Below, one piece after another: positions 11,163 through 24,150 of a DNA stretch of 64,000 bases. The notes below the pieces were generated by a model. It was not told where the DNA came from, did no database searches, and saw only the letters and a program-made list of their open reading frames with translations. The stretch comes from Prosapia bicincta (Eukaryota; Arthropoda; Insecta; Hemiptera; Cercopidae), in assembly GCA_036971475.1 (NCBI GenBank), contig JBAIZL010000060.1, positions 240,001 through 304,000 of the forward strand. Direction: 5' to 3'. The position numbers and the translations under genes were made by a program. Within the stretch, counting starts at the first letter, position 1. Each line of letters opens with the position of its first letter.

Positions 11163-11545
11163 GTTTGTACTTATTGAAACTCCTAAAACAAACTATATAT
11201 GTAGAGGTCAACATAGGATAAGTACTAGTGTCTTGATAATAATATGATTTGAACTATAACCAAATTAAACATTCAGTGTTAAATCTAGTTACAGCTGCAT
11301 TATACACATTACAATCTGCTTGACAGGTCGCAACCCGCACGAGACACATTACTGGATATCTAGTAATCTCGGCCTCTAGACAAGTTTAACACTAGCTTAG
11401 ACATATCTCATAAAAATTCCAATCACCCGGCGTAATTTAGGTTAAATATAACTTCGTAAAAACATGTAAACTCATGCTAAATCTAGTGTGGTATTTCTAA
11501 CATAAACTGTTGTTAAAATCTGATTAGGGCAAAACACAGGCCCTT
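11163..11545. other. Core spacer between the BIR-RING gene and the right arm
   Basis: Unique AT-rich sequence downstream of the BIR-RING gene, up to the start of the right inverted repeat. No frame, repeat or RNA gene is recognised. Confidence 0.5.
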
Positions 11546-12052
11546 CTCCAAGCTAGCTTTACCTACGACCTGGGTGGTTTTACCTAAGGCCTACCTCAAA
11601 GGTAGCTTTACCTAGGGCATACCTGAAAGGTAGCTTTACCTTAGTTAGTATGCTGTAAATGATACAACATACCTAGACAGGCCTTGACGGTTTCTGCATA
11701 GCTATTTTGATATGCGTTGGTAGCTATGTCTAAGGCCTAAGGCTTTTGCCGGTGCCTTCACTAACCAATTGACCTCGGTGTGGATGTTGGTTGATTAGCG
11801 TAAGTTTTTCAGCGTTGATTAGCTGATCTGGCCTTCACCAGCCACGGCCTATTTGAGCTTGGTGTAAATGTTGTTCGTTTGAACTTCGCGTATGTTGGTT
11901 GGTTAAACTTAGCGTAAGGCAGTGGTTTGGTTATTTGATCTAGCCTACACCGGCCATCACGGTATCAACATAGCCGCCGTCTTCGCCCTGGATGACGTCA
12001 TATTCGATCCGGATACTGTGTGTTAGCCTTAGTCGAGCCATTCATAGGATAT

Positions 12053-13246
12053 GTGTTAGCCCTAGTCAGGCTAAGCATAGGTTATTATGTGTTATCCGTT
12101 AGCTAATCTATGCATCGGACACTGTGTGTGTGTTAACCATAGTCAAACTAACCACTAGTTATTCACTAGCCTAGCTATGCTTTGGATACCATGTGTTAAC
12201 CATTAGTCAATCTATGGTTCGGATACTATGTGTTTACCCTAGTCAGACTATGCATCGGGTACTATGTGTTAATCACTAGCCTGGCTATGCAACAGGTACT
12301 ATTTAATAACCATTAGCCAGACTATGCAATGATTATTATGTGTTAGTTTGTAATCAGCCTACTCATGTGATATCCCTTGGTCAGGCTATGCTTTGGATAC
12401 TGTTTGTTAAACCATACTCAAGCTATGCATTGGGTACTACATGATGAACATTAGCCTGGCTATGCATTGGAGATTATGTGTTGGGGCCTACTATGTGATA
12501 ATGATTAGCCAGGCTAGTGTTTCTTTCCAGCTGACTTTTGAAATGACATGTGTGACTATATCTAGACCATACATAATTGATAAGCCGGGAGTTTATGCTT
12601 ATTTAGCGAGGCTATGCACCAGATATTATGTGTTGGGGCCTACTATGTGGTGTTAGCCCTAGTCAGGCTAAGCATAGGTTATTATGTGTTATCCGTTAGC
12701 TAATCTATGCATCGGACACTGTGTGTGTGTTAACCATAGTCAAACTAACCACTAGTTATTCACTAGCCTAGCTATGCTTTGGATACCATGTGTTAACCAT
12801 TAGTCAATCTATGGTTCGGATACTATGTGTTTACCCTAGTCAGACTATGCATCGGGTACTATGTGTTAATCACTAGCCTGGCTATGCAACAGGTACTATT
12901 TAATAACCATTAGCCAGACTATGCAATGATTATTATGTGTTAGTTTGTAATCAGCCTACTCATGTGATATCCCTTGGTCAGGCTATGCTTTGGATACTGT
13001 TTGTTAAACCATACTCAAGCTATGCATTGGGTACTACATGATGAACATTAGCCTGGCTATGCATTGGAGATTATGTGTTGGGGCCTACTATGTGATAATG
13101 ATTAGCCAGGCTAGTGTTTCTTTCCAGCTGACTTTTGAAATGACATGTGTGACTATATCTAGACCATACATAATTGATAAGCCGGGAGTTTATGCTTATT
13201 TAGCGAGGCTATGCACCAGATATTATGTGTTGGGGCCTACTATGTG
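12053..13246. repeat. 597-bp tandem duplication unique to the right arm
   Basis: Copy one is 12053-12649 and copy two is 12650-13246. They look identical along the length I compared. The left arm holds one copy. The junction lies in a short ATGTG/GTG microhomology. The duplicate arose after the arms became identical, so conversion between arms has not erased it. Confidence 0.88.
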
Positions 13247-14872
13247 TTAATGATTAGCCGGGCTATGTATCAGGTAATTTGTGGTAATTTGTGGGCAGCT
13301 TGTAGGATAGTGTGTGATAGCCGTTTAGCTAAACTATGCATTGGATATAATTTGTAGGCCCTTGTCGGCTTACACACATATATGTTTAACACATTATGTA
13401 GGCTTAACATAGTATGATAGCGTGCATGTTGGCTTAGCATAGTATTTATTTGGTTTACACGCATATTTATTTAACACACTATATAGGTAATTACGTATGC
13501 ATGCCTAACATAGTATATAAGCCTATGTAGGATAGCATCCATGCTGGTTAGCATAGTATTTATGTGGGTTTACACGCATATTTATTGAACACACTATATA
13601 AGCTATCATTCATCCTGGTTTAACATAGGCCTATGTGGGTAACGGGGATATTTGCCTAATAAGGGCTGTATATAGGTTATATATTTAGAGTATATTGCAT
13701 GCTGGTTTAACATAGTATATATGCCTATATTGGTTAGCATTGTATGTATATAGGTTGCGTAACTTTTTTAAATTATATTGTAATATTTGTTGACCGTCAT
13801 GGGCGTGATAGGTTATGCATTGTTAGCTATTAGTGTTTCTCCATATATACCTTTATATCTAGATACATTTACAGCTATAGGATATATCCATTGAGGCTAT
13901 TTGATTATTTACACTGATTTCTGATTATATATATGTAGGCCTGGTATGACGACAGTACACAGTAAATTGATACATTAATCAAAACATAGACGCGAGCCTA
14001 GATTCACAACGACACAGCCGTGCGACTTTTAATCTTGCTATAGCGGCTGCCGTTGCGGTTTTTAGATAATGTGTTATCTCTGCAAGTCTGTACATGTCTA
14101 GCACACGGTCAAGCGTATTCCCTGAAACGACGGGGCTTTGTTGCTTTGTTTATTATTTTGTAGCATAGACAAATTTTGAGTTTAACAATCATAACCCTTT
14201 GCCCCTCTAGTTAGGGTGAGTCTAATACCTGAGTCGCTCGAACGCCGATACGTCATAAATCTTTACGTGGGCTTGATAGGTTATGCATTGGTAGATGTAC
14301 CCTATAGTACCTCCCATATTATACGGTTGCCAGGATCGACCTGATAGAGGAGGTGAAAATAGCTCAGGTCATACGGGGTTTGGCCTGTGGTTTACAGACA
14401 TAGTAGGCGCATTTAGGGATTCATGTATGTAGGCCTAGCATAGTATGTATGCAAGCTTGCGTATTTGTTTAACACATTATGTGGGCTATCGTATATATTG
14501 GTTTAGCTATACCTTATAGTACTCCCCATATTATACGGTTGCCTGCCCGTGGTTCTACCTGATATATGAGGTGAAACTATCTCAGTTCATATAGGCTTTG
14601 GCCGGTGATTTACCGACATAGTATGTCGGCCTAGCATAGTATGTATGTAGGCTTGCATATTTGTTTAACACATTATGTGGGCTGTCATATATATAGGTTT
14701 AACACGTTATATAGGCCTTCTCGTCTTACATTGACCGTTTACGTAGGCCTACCGGGCCCCTGCGTTGTGATTGGTTGATTCAACTTGTTGACTATTTGAA
14801 CTCTATGTACGTCGTTGGTCGTTTGATCTAACCGATCATTTTTGGGTAATTTCATTTGATAACCACCCCCCA

Positions 14873-15823
14873 CTTGTTGCCTGAATCCAGGGTTACTTTA
14901 CCTATCGGTAGGCTTCGAGATGGCTTTTACCTGAGTCCTTGCTCCGTGTTTGCTTTACCTATGGTCTAACTCCATGGTAGCTTTACCTAAGCCCCGACAC
15001 CGTGGTAGCTTTACCGTTGGTCTGCCTCAATGGTAGCTTTACCTAGGGCATGACTTCGGGATAGCTTTTACCCGAGGCTTTGCTTCGTGTTAGCTTTACC
15101 TAAGGTCTAACTCTGTGGTAGCTTTACCGGAGGTCTAGTTCATGGGTTACTTTACCTAGGGCGTGGCTTCGGGATAGCTTTTACCCGAGGCCTTGCTCCT
15201 TGTTAGCTTTACCTAAGGTCTAACTCCATGGTAGCTTTACCTAGGCCCCGACTCCATGGTAGCTTTACCGATGGTCTGGTTCCTGGGTTTCTTTACCTAG
15301 GGCAAGGCTTCGGGATAGCTTTACCTAAGGTCGAGTTCCCGGATTACTTTACCTAGGGCATAGCTTAGGATTGGCTTTACCTAAATCCTGGGTGGCTTTA
15401 CCTGTGGCCTTGCTCCTTATTGGCTCTACCTAGGTCCTAGGTGGCTTTACCGAGGGGTCGGCCTCGTGATGGCTTTACCTAGGACTTGGTGGAGGTACTT
15501 GTCTTAGTCGATAGGATGTAATTGATATAGCAATCATCTTGGCCCGGCTCTTGAGTAGCTTTACTTAAAGGCTGACTGCTTTAACTAAGGCCCGGCTCCT
15601 GGGTGTCTCTAGGTATGGCCTGATTCCGGGGTTACCCAGGTTGGCTTTACCTTGCTCTGTGTTAGCTTTACCTAAGGCATAGCTGCTGGGTGGCTGGGCT
15701 TGGATTGGCTTTAACCGAGGCCGTGCTCCGTGTTAGCTTTACCTAAGGCATAGCTGCCGGGTGGCTAGGCTTGGATTGCCTTTAACCGAGACCGTGCTCC
15801 GTGTTAGCTTTACCCACTCTTAG
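14873..15823 (-). repeat. GGTAAAG array (right arm, mirrored)
   Basis: Mirror of the left-arm array: GCTTTACCTAGG cores every 25-30 bp through most of the stretch. A GCTTTACC spaced array also occurs at the inner end of the arm (about 11565-11645). Confidence 0.78.
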
Positions 15824-16804
15824 GTGGTGTTACCTCAAGCGAGGGTTCGGGAGCGACTATTACCTAGGACCCCGATTATTTTTGGCAATCTGAAAACAGG
15901 TGCACCCGCCCCCACAACGGTCCATAATAGACTTTAACCATACCATATACGGTCATTTGATCCAACCGATTGATTTTTGGCAATTTCATATTTTTTGTAA
16001 AAACTACCCCTAGGTAAACTACCCCCGCAGCGTTCCTTATTGGACTCTAGACATATCCCGTACTGTCTGTTGATCCAACCGATCGATTTTCGGCAATTTC
16101 GTATTTTATTCAAAAACTACCCCTAGGTGAAACTACCCCTACCGACGCAATAATACACTCTAGACATACCCTATCGGTCAAGGCACGATTTTCCAAAATT
16201 TTTTCGAAACCTACCCCCCACCCCCAATCCACCCCCGGAGCATCCCCCGCGTATGGTCCTGAACGTGGCCGAGGTCACCCCCAACACGTATGTTAGGTTG
16301 GGTTAGATCCATTTTGGCTAGCTTGGGTCAGTGTGTTGGAAATAAATTTTTTCGAAAAACTACCCCTACCCCTCTAGACGCGGTCGAAATCACCCCTTAG
16401 GCCGGCATCAGGTAGGCGTCAACCCCCTACGTCATCCGAAACTACCCCTATAGTCCTAGGTTACGTAGCGGTCGAGTTAGGTTAAAATAAAAAATTTTTC
16501 GAAAAACTACCCCCTACCCCTCTAGACGTGGTCGAAACCACCTCCGGGTCTTTGGTCGGGGCCGAGATGACCTCCTGCATCATCCGAAACTACCCCTACA
16601 GTCCTAGGTTACGTAGCGGCCGATTTTGTTTTTTTTTTTTCGAAAAACTACCCCCTACCCCTCTAATCGTGGTCGAAACCACCCCTTGGTCTAGGGTCAA
16701 GGCCGGGATGACCTTGAGCATCATCCAAAACTACCCCTATAGTCCTAGGTTACGTAGCGGCCAAGTTAGGGGTGGGTCCGCGCCCAAGTATCACACTTCC
16801 TACT

Positions 16805-16810
16805 TACGTC
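16805..16810. repeat. Right target-site duplication, TACGTC
   Basis: It follows the last base of the right arm and matches the six bases before the left arm. Confidence 0.9.
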
Positions 16811-17069
16811 CTAAATAATATAATTTTTTTTTTATAGTGTGTATATTTTTTTTCTTCAGCGGATTGAGTAACTTATTGCTGTTTAGGACTCTGTAAACCT
16901 ACGGAATACGCAGCATAGCTCGGTAGATACACATTTTGAAAGCATCTATTTTCTTACACATGACATCTTACAACACATCATGAATTATTATTTGTGCTTG
17001 TATCATTTAAAAATATTTTATTAAATTTTTTCTTTGCTCAATGTAGCACTGTAAGCAAGATTTACAGAA

Positions 17070-17215
<146 letters not shown>

Positions 17216-18574
17216 GGATAGATGTTCCTTCTCGGATGGAAAAATATGATAAATAGGTAATTGCCGAAGTACACCCGTTCAATTTGTAGTGCATAAAAAC
17301 GCAGTACGACGTTTCGCCTGATTCTGATCTAACATTGAGGGCGTGACAATAGTTTGAGCGCGAACATCTAGTAATTCTAGTATATTATAAGGCTCACTTA
17401 GGCAGTGCTAATTGAGATTCTGATAAAAACGTCGGAACTGAACGGTTGTTGTCCGAGTATTAAATATTCATAATCAAAATTATACATAAGAATGTCACAG
17501 ACTGACGATCTTCCGTTCTGAACGACGTCCCATTGTCAAAGCAAATGGCGAAATGGTAGCATGTAAGCTGCTAAAATTTACAAAACCTACACCACTATGG
17601 GCCAATTTTAAATTCATCAGTTGAAGAAGTAGAGAATGAAAACATAAAAAACAAAACTTCTGAAATCATACAAGAACAAAACGTTTTCAACGGAAAATGG
17701 TTCAGGCGACAAAGCATTCCTCTCATACAGTTCTTATAGAATTATGTCATATTCTTTCAAATAATGGCTTTTTATGTCATATAACTTTATGTGTTATGTA
17801 ATACTGATTTAGAAAATGTAATTAGGTGGAAGTGATAGATGATGAGAGATTGATTTCGAGAAGAGAGTTATACGGAGGACAGAGAGAATTTGTGCCCTTG
17901 TGAGTAGATAAGAAACACTTTAAATCAATAAAACAACTGAAATATCCAGCAAGAGATTTCTGATAGAAGAACCTCTTTGAATATTTACATGGCAAAGGGA
18001 TTATTGCACGCTTATTTCGATCAAGTATATAATTAAATTGTTATTTAAACTGCTTGATATTTTAACAATCCCTAAAGGAAAAGTTTTGACCATTATTATT
18101 TTTTTAAATGTAGATTAGTTTATTATTCTAAAAATGTCTGTGACAGTATTTTCTAAAATTTTGTTTAGCCCTAAAATTTGGCTGTTTATTATGGTGGTAT
18201 TTAGATCGGTACTGCAAATCGTGATATTACAAAAATAATTGTCTAACGATCTATAATGACCAAAGGGATAACGACTAATAATAACCTTTGAAAACCCAAA
18301 AGTAACATAAACTCAATAAATACCAACTTTTACGACAAAATTTTTTTACAGTTTTTTTTCAGAAGGAAAGCACTATGTTGCAATAAACCTTAATTCTGGT
18401 TATATTTAATGTTGTTATTATAGGAAGTAATAATAAAGTAGGTTGCTAAGTGGCCGACATTCATCTCAAAATAGATATTGCAAAAGGGCTCACAAAATAG
18501 GGGCAACTTGATATTTTATGAATTAGGCGGGTGGTATGTTTTTAACCTTACATAATCAAACTAAATAAATCTAC

Positions 18575-18782
18575 TTAGTAGTTACATCGTAGTATAGCTA
18601 GTGTGCAGTATTGCTGTATTGTATTACAGCTATATTATATTATATCTTCACTGTAATATAGTACCATTGTACAGTAGCTATATTATACTGTAGGTCTCAT
18701 TGTAGTATAGATATATTTTACTATAGCTATATTGTATAATTGTAATATTGAAGAGTAGCTATAATGTAGCTCTATTGTTGTA

Positions 18783-18859
<77 letters not shown>

Positions 18860-19060
18860 GTACTTATTGCTTTTGTTTTAAAAGTTACTTTACTGTGGTA
18901 AACATATGATAAAATATATATTTTTATTGTTGTATATTAAAATTGTACAATCGTTATATCGCAGTTGTAGGTCTATTGTAGTATAATGATATTGCACAAT
19001 AGGTGTATAGTGATATAATAATATATATAGCTTTGTTTTAATCATTTTGTAATATTAGTA
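18575..19060. repeat. Degenerate TAGCTATATTGTAGTA minisatellite
   Basis: Variants of TAGCTATATTGTA and TTGTAGTATAG recur at about 20-40 bp spacing on both sides of a TATC/TA microsatellite. The units are heavily diverged. Confidence 0.6.
18781..18857. repeat. TATC then TA compound microsatellite
   Basis: About eight TATC units followed by about 45 bp of TA. Confidence 0.95.
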
Positions 19061-22000
19061 GAGTGTTGATCGATACAAAATATATCGTTGTATAACAATT
19101 TTCTTTCTTATTTTTATTTTAGTTTTGGTTTTTTTCATTTTTTTCTGTAATGAATAGCATTACAATGACTGGATTTTGAAATAATTTTAAGTTTTTAAAA
19201 TTAAATTTTTTATTTTTGTATTTGACTCTAGTATTTTTTTTTCTAAGTTTAGAGTTTTAAAGTTTATTATTTATGTTTGGAAAGGTGAAACTAAAAACTG
19301 TTTCTCAATGTTACAAGTAGTTTATTTGTTAGTAGTATTAAAAAAAAAGAAAAGAAATCTCACTATAAATATACGTAGTGTAGATTAGACCACACATTCG
19401 CTCCAACGGCTTTGTATGTGATAAGAGATAATGCAGTACGCAAGGGAGAAAAATCCGGGTGTATTTATCTGTAGAGGGATTACCTCGGGTTAACTACCCG
19501 CTCTACTTTGTTGTATTCAAGAGTTGTACCTGTTTTCAGCGCAGTATTTAGTGTGGCTTTGCTTTAAGAAATCTTTGTTATTGCTTATTTACACCACGTT
19601 GCATTTATATTACTTTATGAGTTGAATGAAATTACTTTCGCAAGTGCCATATATTTTGTTGTTTCTAAATTGGTATAAATTGCAAAAACTTTTATGTGAA
19701 TTATAAATTCTTTAATTGGTTAATAACTTGGAGATTTAAATGTGCTGGAACATTTATAGTAGTTTTAAAGTAACTTTAAGGTTAGAAGGAAACACAATGA
19801 TTTAACGCTCTACGTCAGCTTTCACTAGTTATTACGTTTTTTTAGTTTCACAACAAAATGTAATTTCTCTAGGGGTTTTACAAGTAAATGTTTTCAAAGT
19901 TAGAATACATGTTTTTTTCAGTATTGCCCAAATATCTGCTTCCCACAAACGGCAAGAGTTTATCACATCTCATTCGCCTATTTCACTTGGAGGAAGTTCG
20001 ATTTATTTTCGTCTACTTTTTAATCTAGATCATGTGCAGATTTTATTGTTCATCACCGTCGGATCTTTTAAAGGTTCTGACAAAATAACAAGTGAATGAG
20101 CTTTAAGATAACTTAAACTGCTGTCTCTGCAGTAGATAACTCATACAATCGAGAGATATTATACCAAGTATGAAACCGACTACACTTACGGTGTTGGCCT
20201 TGAACCCTTGGTACCAAGATGTAGCTCAGAAGATGAACATTCCAAACTGCGCAGTTTTCCAACCCCTAAACCTCTTCGTCTGTCTAGTTCGATGCAGATC
20301 TTTATCAACTCCAAGAAGACTATTTCAAAAAGCCAACCCTTCGTAGTAAGTAGACCAACCTGAATCCTTCTCTAATGTGTCGCTTTCCAAACTTTTAAAG
20401 TATTTAATCATAGAATAATTATTTAGTCACCTTAGATCCTCACTTAAGCTACCGGTATCTCCAAACCTTTTTTATTACATCCCCTTAATTTTAGTCCAAG
20501 TCTAGCAGACTCTAAGGTGGTAGTATTTAAAATGTTAAGAGTCCTAAGCTATTACCAGTATCGATAACATCTTTATCGAAACTCGCTACTAATAGTTCAC
20601 TAAATATAGTTCTACTCTAAATAAACCCATTGAATACGTCATTTGTGTAGTTTTATATAAACATAACAAATTATTAGGAAATGAGGAAAAATAATTCTTA
20701 TCTAGAAAGGTTTATTGCATTGATACAGAGGATGGAATGTTATTAATTACTACAATAACAAAATAGCTGCATGATATCTACTATAACTCATTCGCTATAA
20801 CCTTCACGTCCGTCACAAATACGTAACGCCCATCATAACTCAATTAGGGTTCTTGTTAACTCTATATTAAGACCTAAACGATATCATTTTGCAGATTTGT
20901 GTAATTCGATTTTTTGTTTGTATCTTTTTTGTTGCTGTAGTTTATCAGTTGTTTATTTTTGACTGCATGATAAAGATTCTAAGCCAATTGGGATCAATGG
21001 TCGTTATTGACCTCTGTGTTGTGCGGTTGCGCATTTCTCGAGTTGATTGAGCTGACAATTATGGAAACGTAGGCGGTTAATTGTAAATCTGTGGTGATTT
21101 ATCGAAATATGTTTGCTTCGGTGTCTTCATTATTAAAACAATCTAATTTTTCTTTGAAGACTCTTCTGCAAAATTTAGTTATTTTAAAAAATACTTACCG
21201 TATACAACTCTAAATGCGGTAGAGGCCAACAATAAATGAACAGGAAATATCTAAGAAGGGAGAGTGTTGCGTGTGGTCCCATTGTCTCACATTCATTTTA
21301 TTTCATTCATCCAGTCTCCACGCACCTTCGTGTTGTGTAAGACATAGATGTTAGCTGGCACCCTATTAATGTTTTTTTTAGTAAGTTTACAACACGTGCC
21401 CTTTACAAATATAAAATACTTTATTAATAATTTAATTAAATGTTATTCACATTACATGCTAGCTAACGAGAACACAATGTTTATAATAAATATCATATTG
21501 CATTTTCTTAGAATTGGTGTAATTAACACAAATATGTATCTCACACTAGACGTTTGGTTAATATGTTGTACAACATTTATAGTAATTAATTAAAGTATTT
21601 AAGAAAGCAAGAAATGTTATGCTTTAATGTAACATTTTACTATTTCCTCCACTTGTTAAAATAAATAGGATTTCCGTGATATTTCAGGTGTTTGTTTTCA
21701 AGGAGGATTCAAATTACAAAAATCGATCTTTTTGCATTCAAATAATTTTTCAAATAAATTATAGATATTTTAGACGATTATCTCTTATTTATCAGGTTTC
21801 ATCAATACACTTTTTAATTCTCCTAAATAAAGAGAATGATTATGAAAATTTATTTATTCTTTAAAAATATTTTTTAACGCCTACATTTTTACATTTTCTA
21901 CAATATTTACACATTTTTTTTACAATAAACTATGTAATAATACACTTCCACTGATGGTTTACTTCACGTGCTCTAACTCTGACGTCTAACGGTCATTCTA

Positions 22001-23944
22001 ATTAATATATATTATTATTTTATTTTTAGATGAATGTTTTTATGCTAAAGTTAATTTTTAGTTTAAGGTTAATTTAAATACATAATTTATATTTTTGTTT
22101 GTTAGTTTTCAATTATAAATATTATACAAATATAACAAACGAAGTCATGAAGGAATACATTTTAGCGTATATTATCAAGGTATAAAAGTAAAATGTGGCA
22201 ATATTTTCAGGACAGGTAGTATCGCACCTCCCTACCTAGCGTCTTCCCCTGCCAGCTAAATCAAGGTAAAAGATTAGTACAAAACCTTTGTTAAACTAAT
22301 ATTTCAGAGAAACAACGTTGCTACATGGTGATTTACCTTGTCTCTAAGTAGCAGAAGAGATTTATATATATTATACCTACAGAAGGTTGGTAGTCAGTGC
22401 GTTTTAGACCTAGTATGAAATACATCTACTTAAAGGAGGAGATTTCAAACTGGGATTAATTCTCCTCTGCCTTAAATACTAAAATTCTCATGCTCGCGTC
22501 TTAAGTACACCTACCTCTCGAGATATCTTGCTAGAGCATAGTGTCTTTAGTCTGCTACTAGTATTAAACCGAAAGTGACAATAGACTCAATACTTATTAC
22601 TAATGTAGGTTTCAGTATAGGGTAATACGTTCGATACGTTACAAAGAGTTGCAAGCAACTTACAATAACTTAATGAAAATCTACAAAGTCCATGTTACAG
22701 AAACTACAACTTTACTTAAATATCAGTAGACGTCGATATTTTTATTTTAAGCCATTTTATTAACAGGGATTTGATTTTAAAATATTTTCTGTTAGTCGTT
22801 AAATCGTCTTTGTTACAAAAATACTGCCATTTGATTTGACGAGATCATACAACGAAGTGGACATTTCATCTCCATAAAAGATTGTGAGAAGTGTCACCAT
22901 TTTTCTTTCTTTTTATCGCAGTAAGTAGACTCATTTATTTATGAATAGGACAGGTTAGGGAGTCAATATTCCAAAAATTGATTATAAAGTTTATTTTAAT
23001 CTTTCGTTGACTAAAACGTTACTTCAAATTGTTCAATTTGTAACAAACTTTATATTTATTACATTAAAGTAATTCAGTTATCATAATTTTAAGAATCTTT
23101 TCCTATGCAAATAGTGTATTGTTAATCAAATGTTAATATGAAGGTGAAAAATTGCGTAAAAAATTCCAACTTTGGCGGTTGTCAGGTATTTAAGAAATAA
23201 ACTTACGAAAGCGTGTACAGGGGGCTCGTATCCATGAAACATATGGAGTACCAGTCAATGAGGTTTATAATGGACTTTGCAAAACCGTTAATCTCAAGAT
23301 TTAGAATTATATTTTGTGAGCATATAAAGCCATGCTCATAAATCTTTTCACTCATAAATAAAATATAAGGTAACATAAGAAGATGATGATTTTCTAGCAA
23401 ATTTATCTACTATCAATCATAAGTTAACACTTCGGTAGTTGAATTGTTCACGTCTTCATGCTTAGTTGCACAACGAACCACTCTATTGTTCGTGATTGTT
23501 TTGAAAATTGATTTTTAGATACCAATTATCTATTCGTTATAAATGGTACCAGAAAACACTACAGAAATATTAAATACAAATACTCAATATGTGTCTTTGG
23601 TAGAGTAATAAAACATTTGTTGTAACAAAACCATAAATTACATCTAATAAAAATACAATTTACCTAATGTTTCTGTATTTTTCTTAAATTTTCATTAGTA
23701 GTGGGCGTGTAATTGTTATTTAATAAAATTTGTTTCCAAAAATACTTCATTTTTTTGTTCACTCGAACTTGAAGGTGAAAGCAATTATTTTTCGATCCTT
23801 GCCTTTAACCAATAAATCCATTCGATTCGCAAATGAATTCGTCTCATATTAAAATTTAGCACTTGTCTTCACGGGATTTTGACTTCTTGCATTTTTTGTG
23901 TTGTATTTCTTGAGGTTTTTCTTAAAAATTAGACATTTGGTATC

Positions 23945-24150
23945 AACTTGGAAAAACAAAAACACTACTTACTGATATTGTTTCCGGTAGATGCGTTTCG
24001 CACTAGGTCACTTCATTGTTCAATGCTATGCTCCACCGACAGCACTAAGTCTTGTTAATGCCGTAAGTCTTGTCCGTAACTCACAGCACTGACCTAGTGT
24101 GAAACGCGTCTGCTGAAAATATTAGTTAGTAGTGGTTTTTTCGCCAAGTT
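23945..24150. mobile_element. Imperfect foldback, possible MITE
   Basis: Arms 23945-24010 and 24090-24150 pair at roughly 80%. They share AACTTGG, ACTACT-A-T, TGCGTTTC or CGCGTTTC, and CACTAGGTCA. The loop of about 80 bp contains TAAGTCTTG twice. There is no coding content. It could be a miniature inverted-repeat transposon or a long hairpin; no clear target duplication was seen. Confidence 0.5.

Larger units (their letters stand above)
4060..16804. mobile_element. 12.7-kb IAP-carrying element with giant terminal inverted repeats
   Basis: A complete insertion of 12,745 bp flanked by 6-bp direct duplications. It starts AGTAGGAAGTGTGATACTTG and ends with the exact reverse complement. About 78% of its length is the two inverted arms; the remaining 2,825 bp (8721-11545) holds two divergent genes with RING domains, one of them also with a BIR domain. 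No integrase, protein-primed polymerase, transposase, ATPase or capsid gene is visible, so it should depend on proteins supplied elsewhere. The 6-bp duplication and the 5'-AG terminus recall Polintons/Mavericks, but published Polintons are described with AG and TC ends and usually shorter terminal repeats, while this one ends CT. Alternatives are another DNA transposon class or a piece of a large DNA virus genome. The arms are almost identical, which suggests a young insertion or recent arm-to-arm conversion. Confidence 0.9.
11546..16804 (-). repeat. Right terminal inverted repeat (5,259 bp)
   Basis: The reverse complement of the left arm. The length excess of 598 bp is explained by a 597-bp tandem duplication plus one extra base in a homopolymer near 16632. 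All repeat zones of the left arm recur here in mirrored order, ending in the G-rich outer repeats and AGTATCACACTTCCTACT. Confidence 0.93.

Noticed and set aside
4060..16804. Element taken as an LTR retrotransposon
   Set aside because: The terminal repeats are inverted, not direct, and there is no gag-pol frame or primer-binding site.
16528..16818. 96-codon plus frame at the right end of the element
   Set aside because: It reads through the G-rich outer repeats and runs past the element's end; its internal peptide repeat mirrors the DNA repeat.
20169..20348. 59-codon ATG-started frame
   Set aside because: Isolated, no recognisable domain, no promoter or poly(A) signal of note; chance cannot be excluded.
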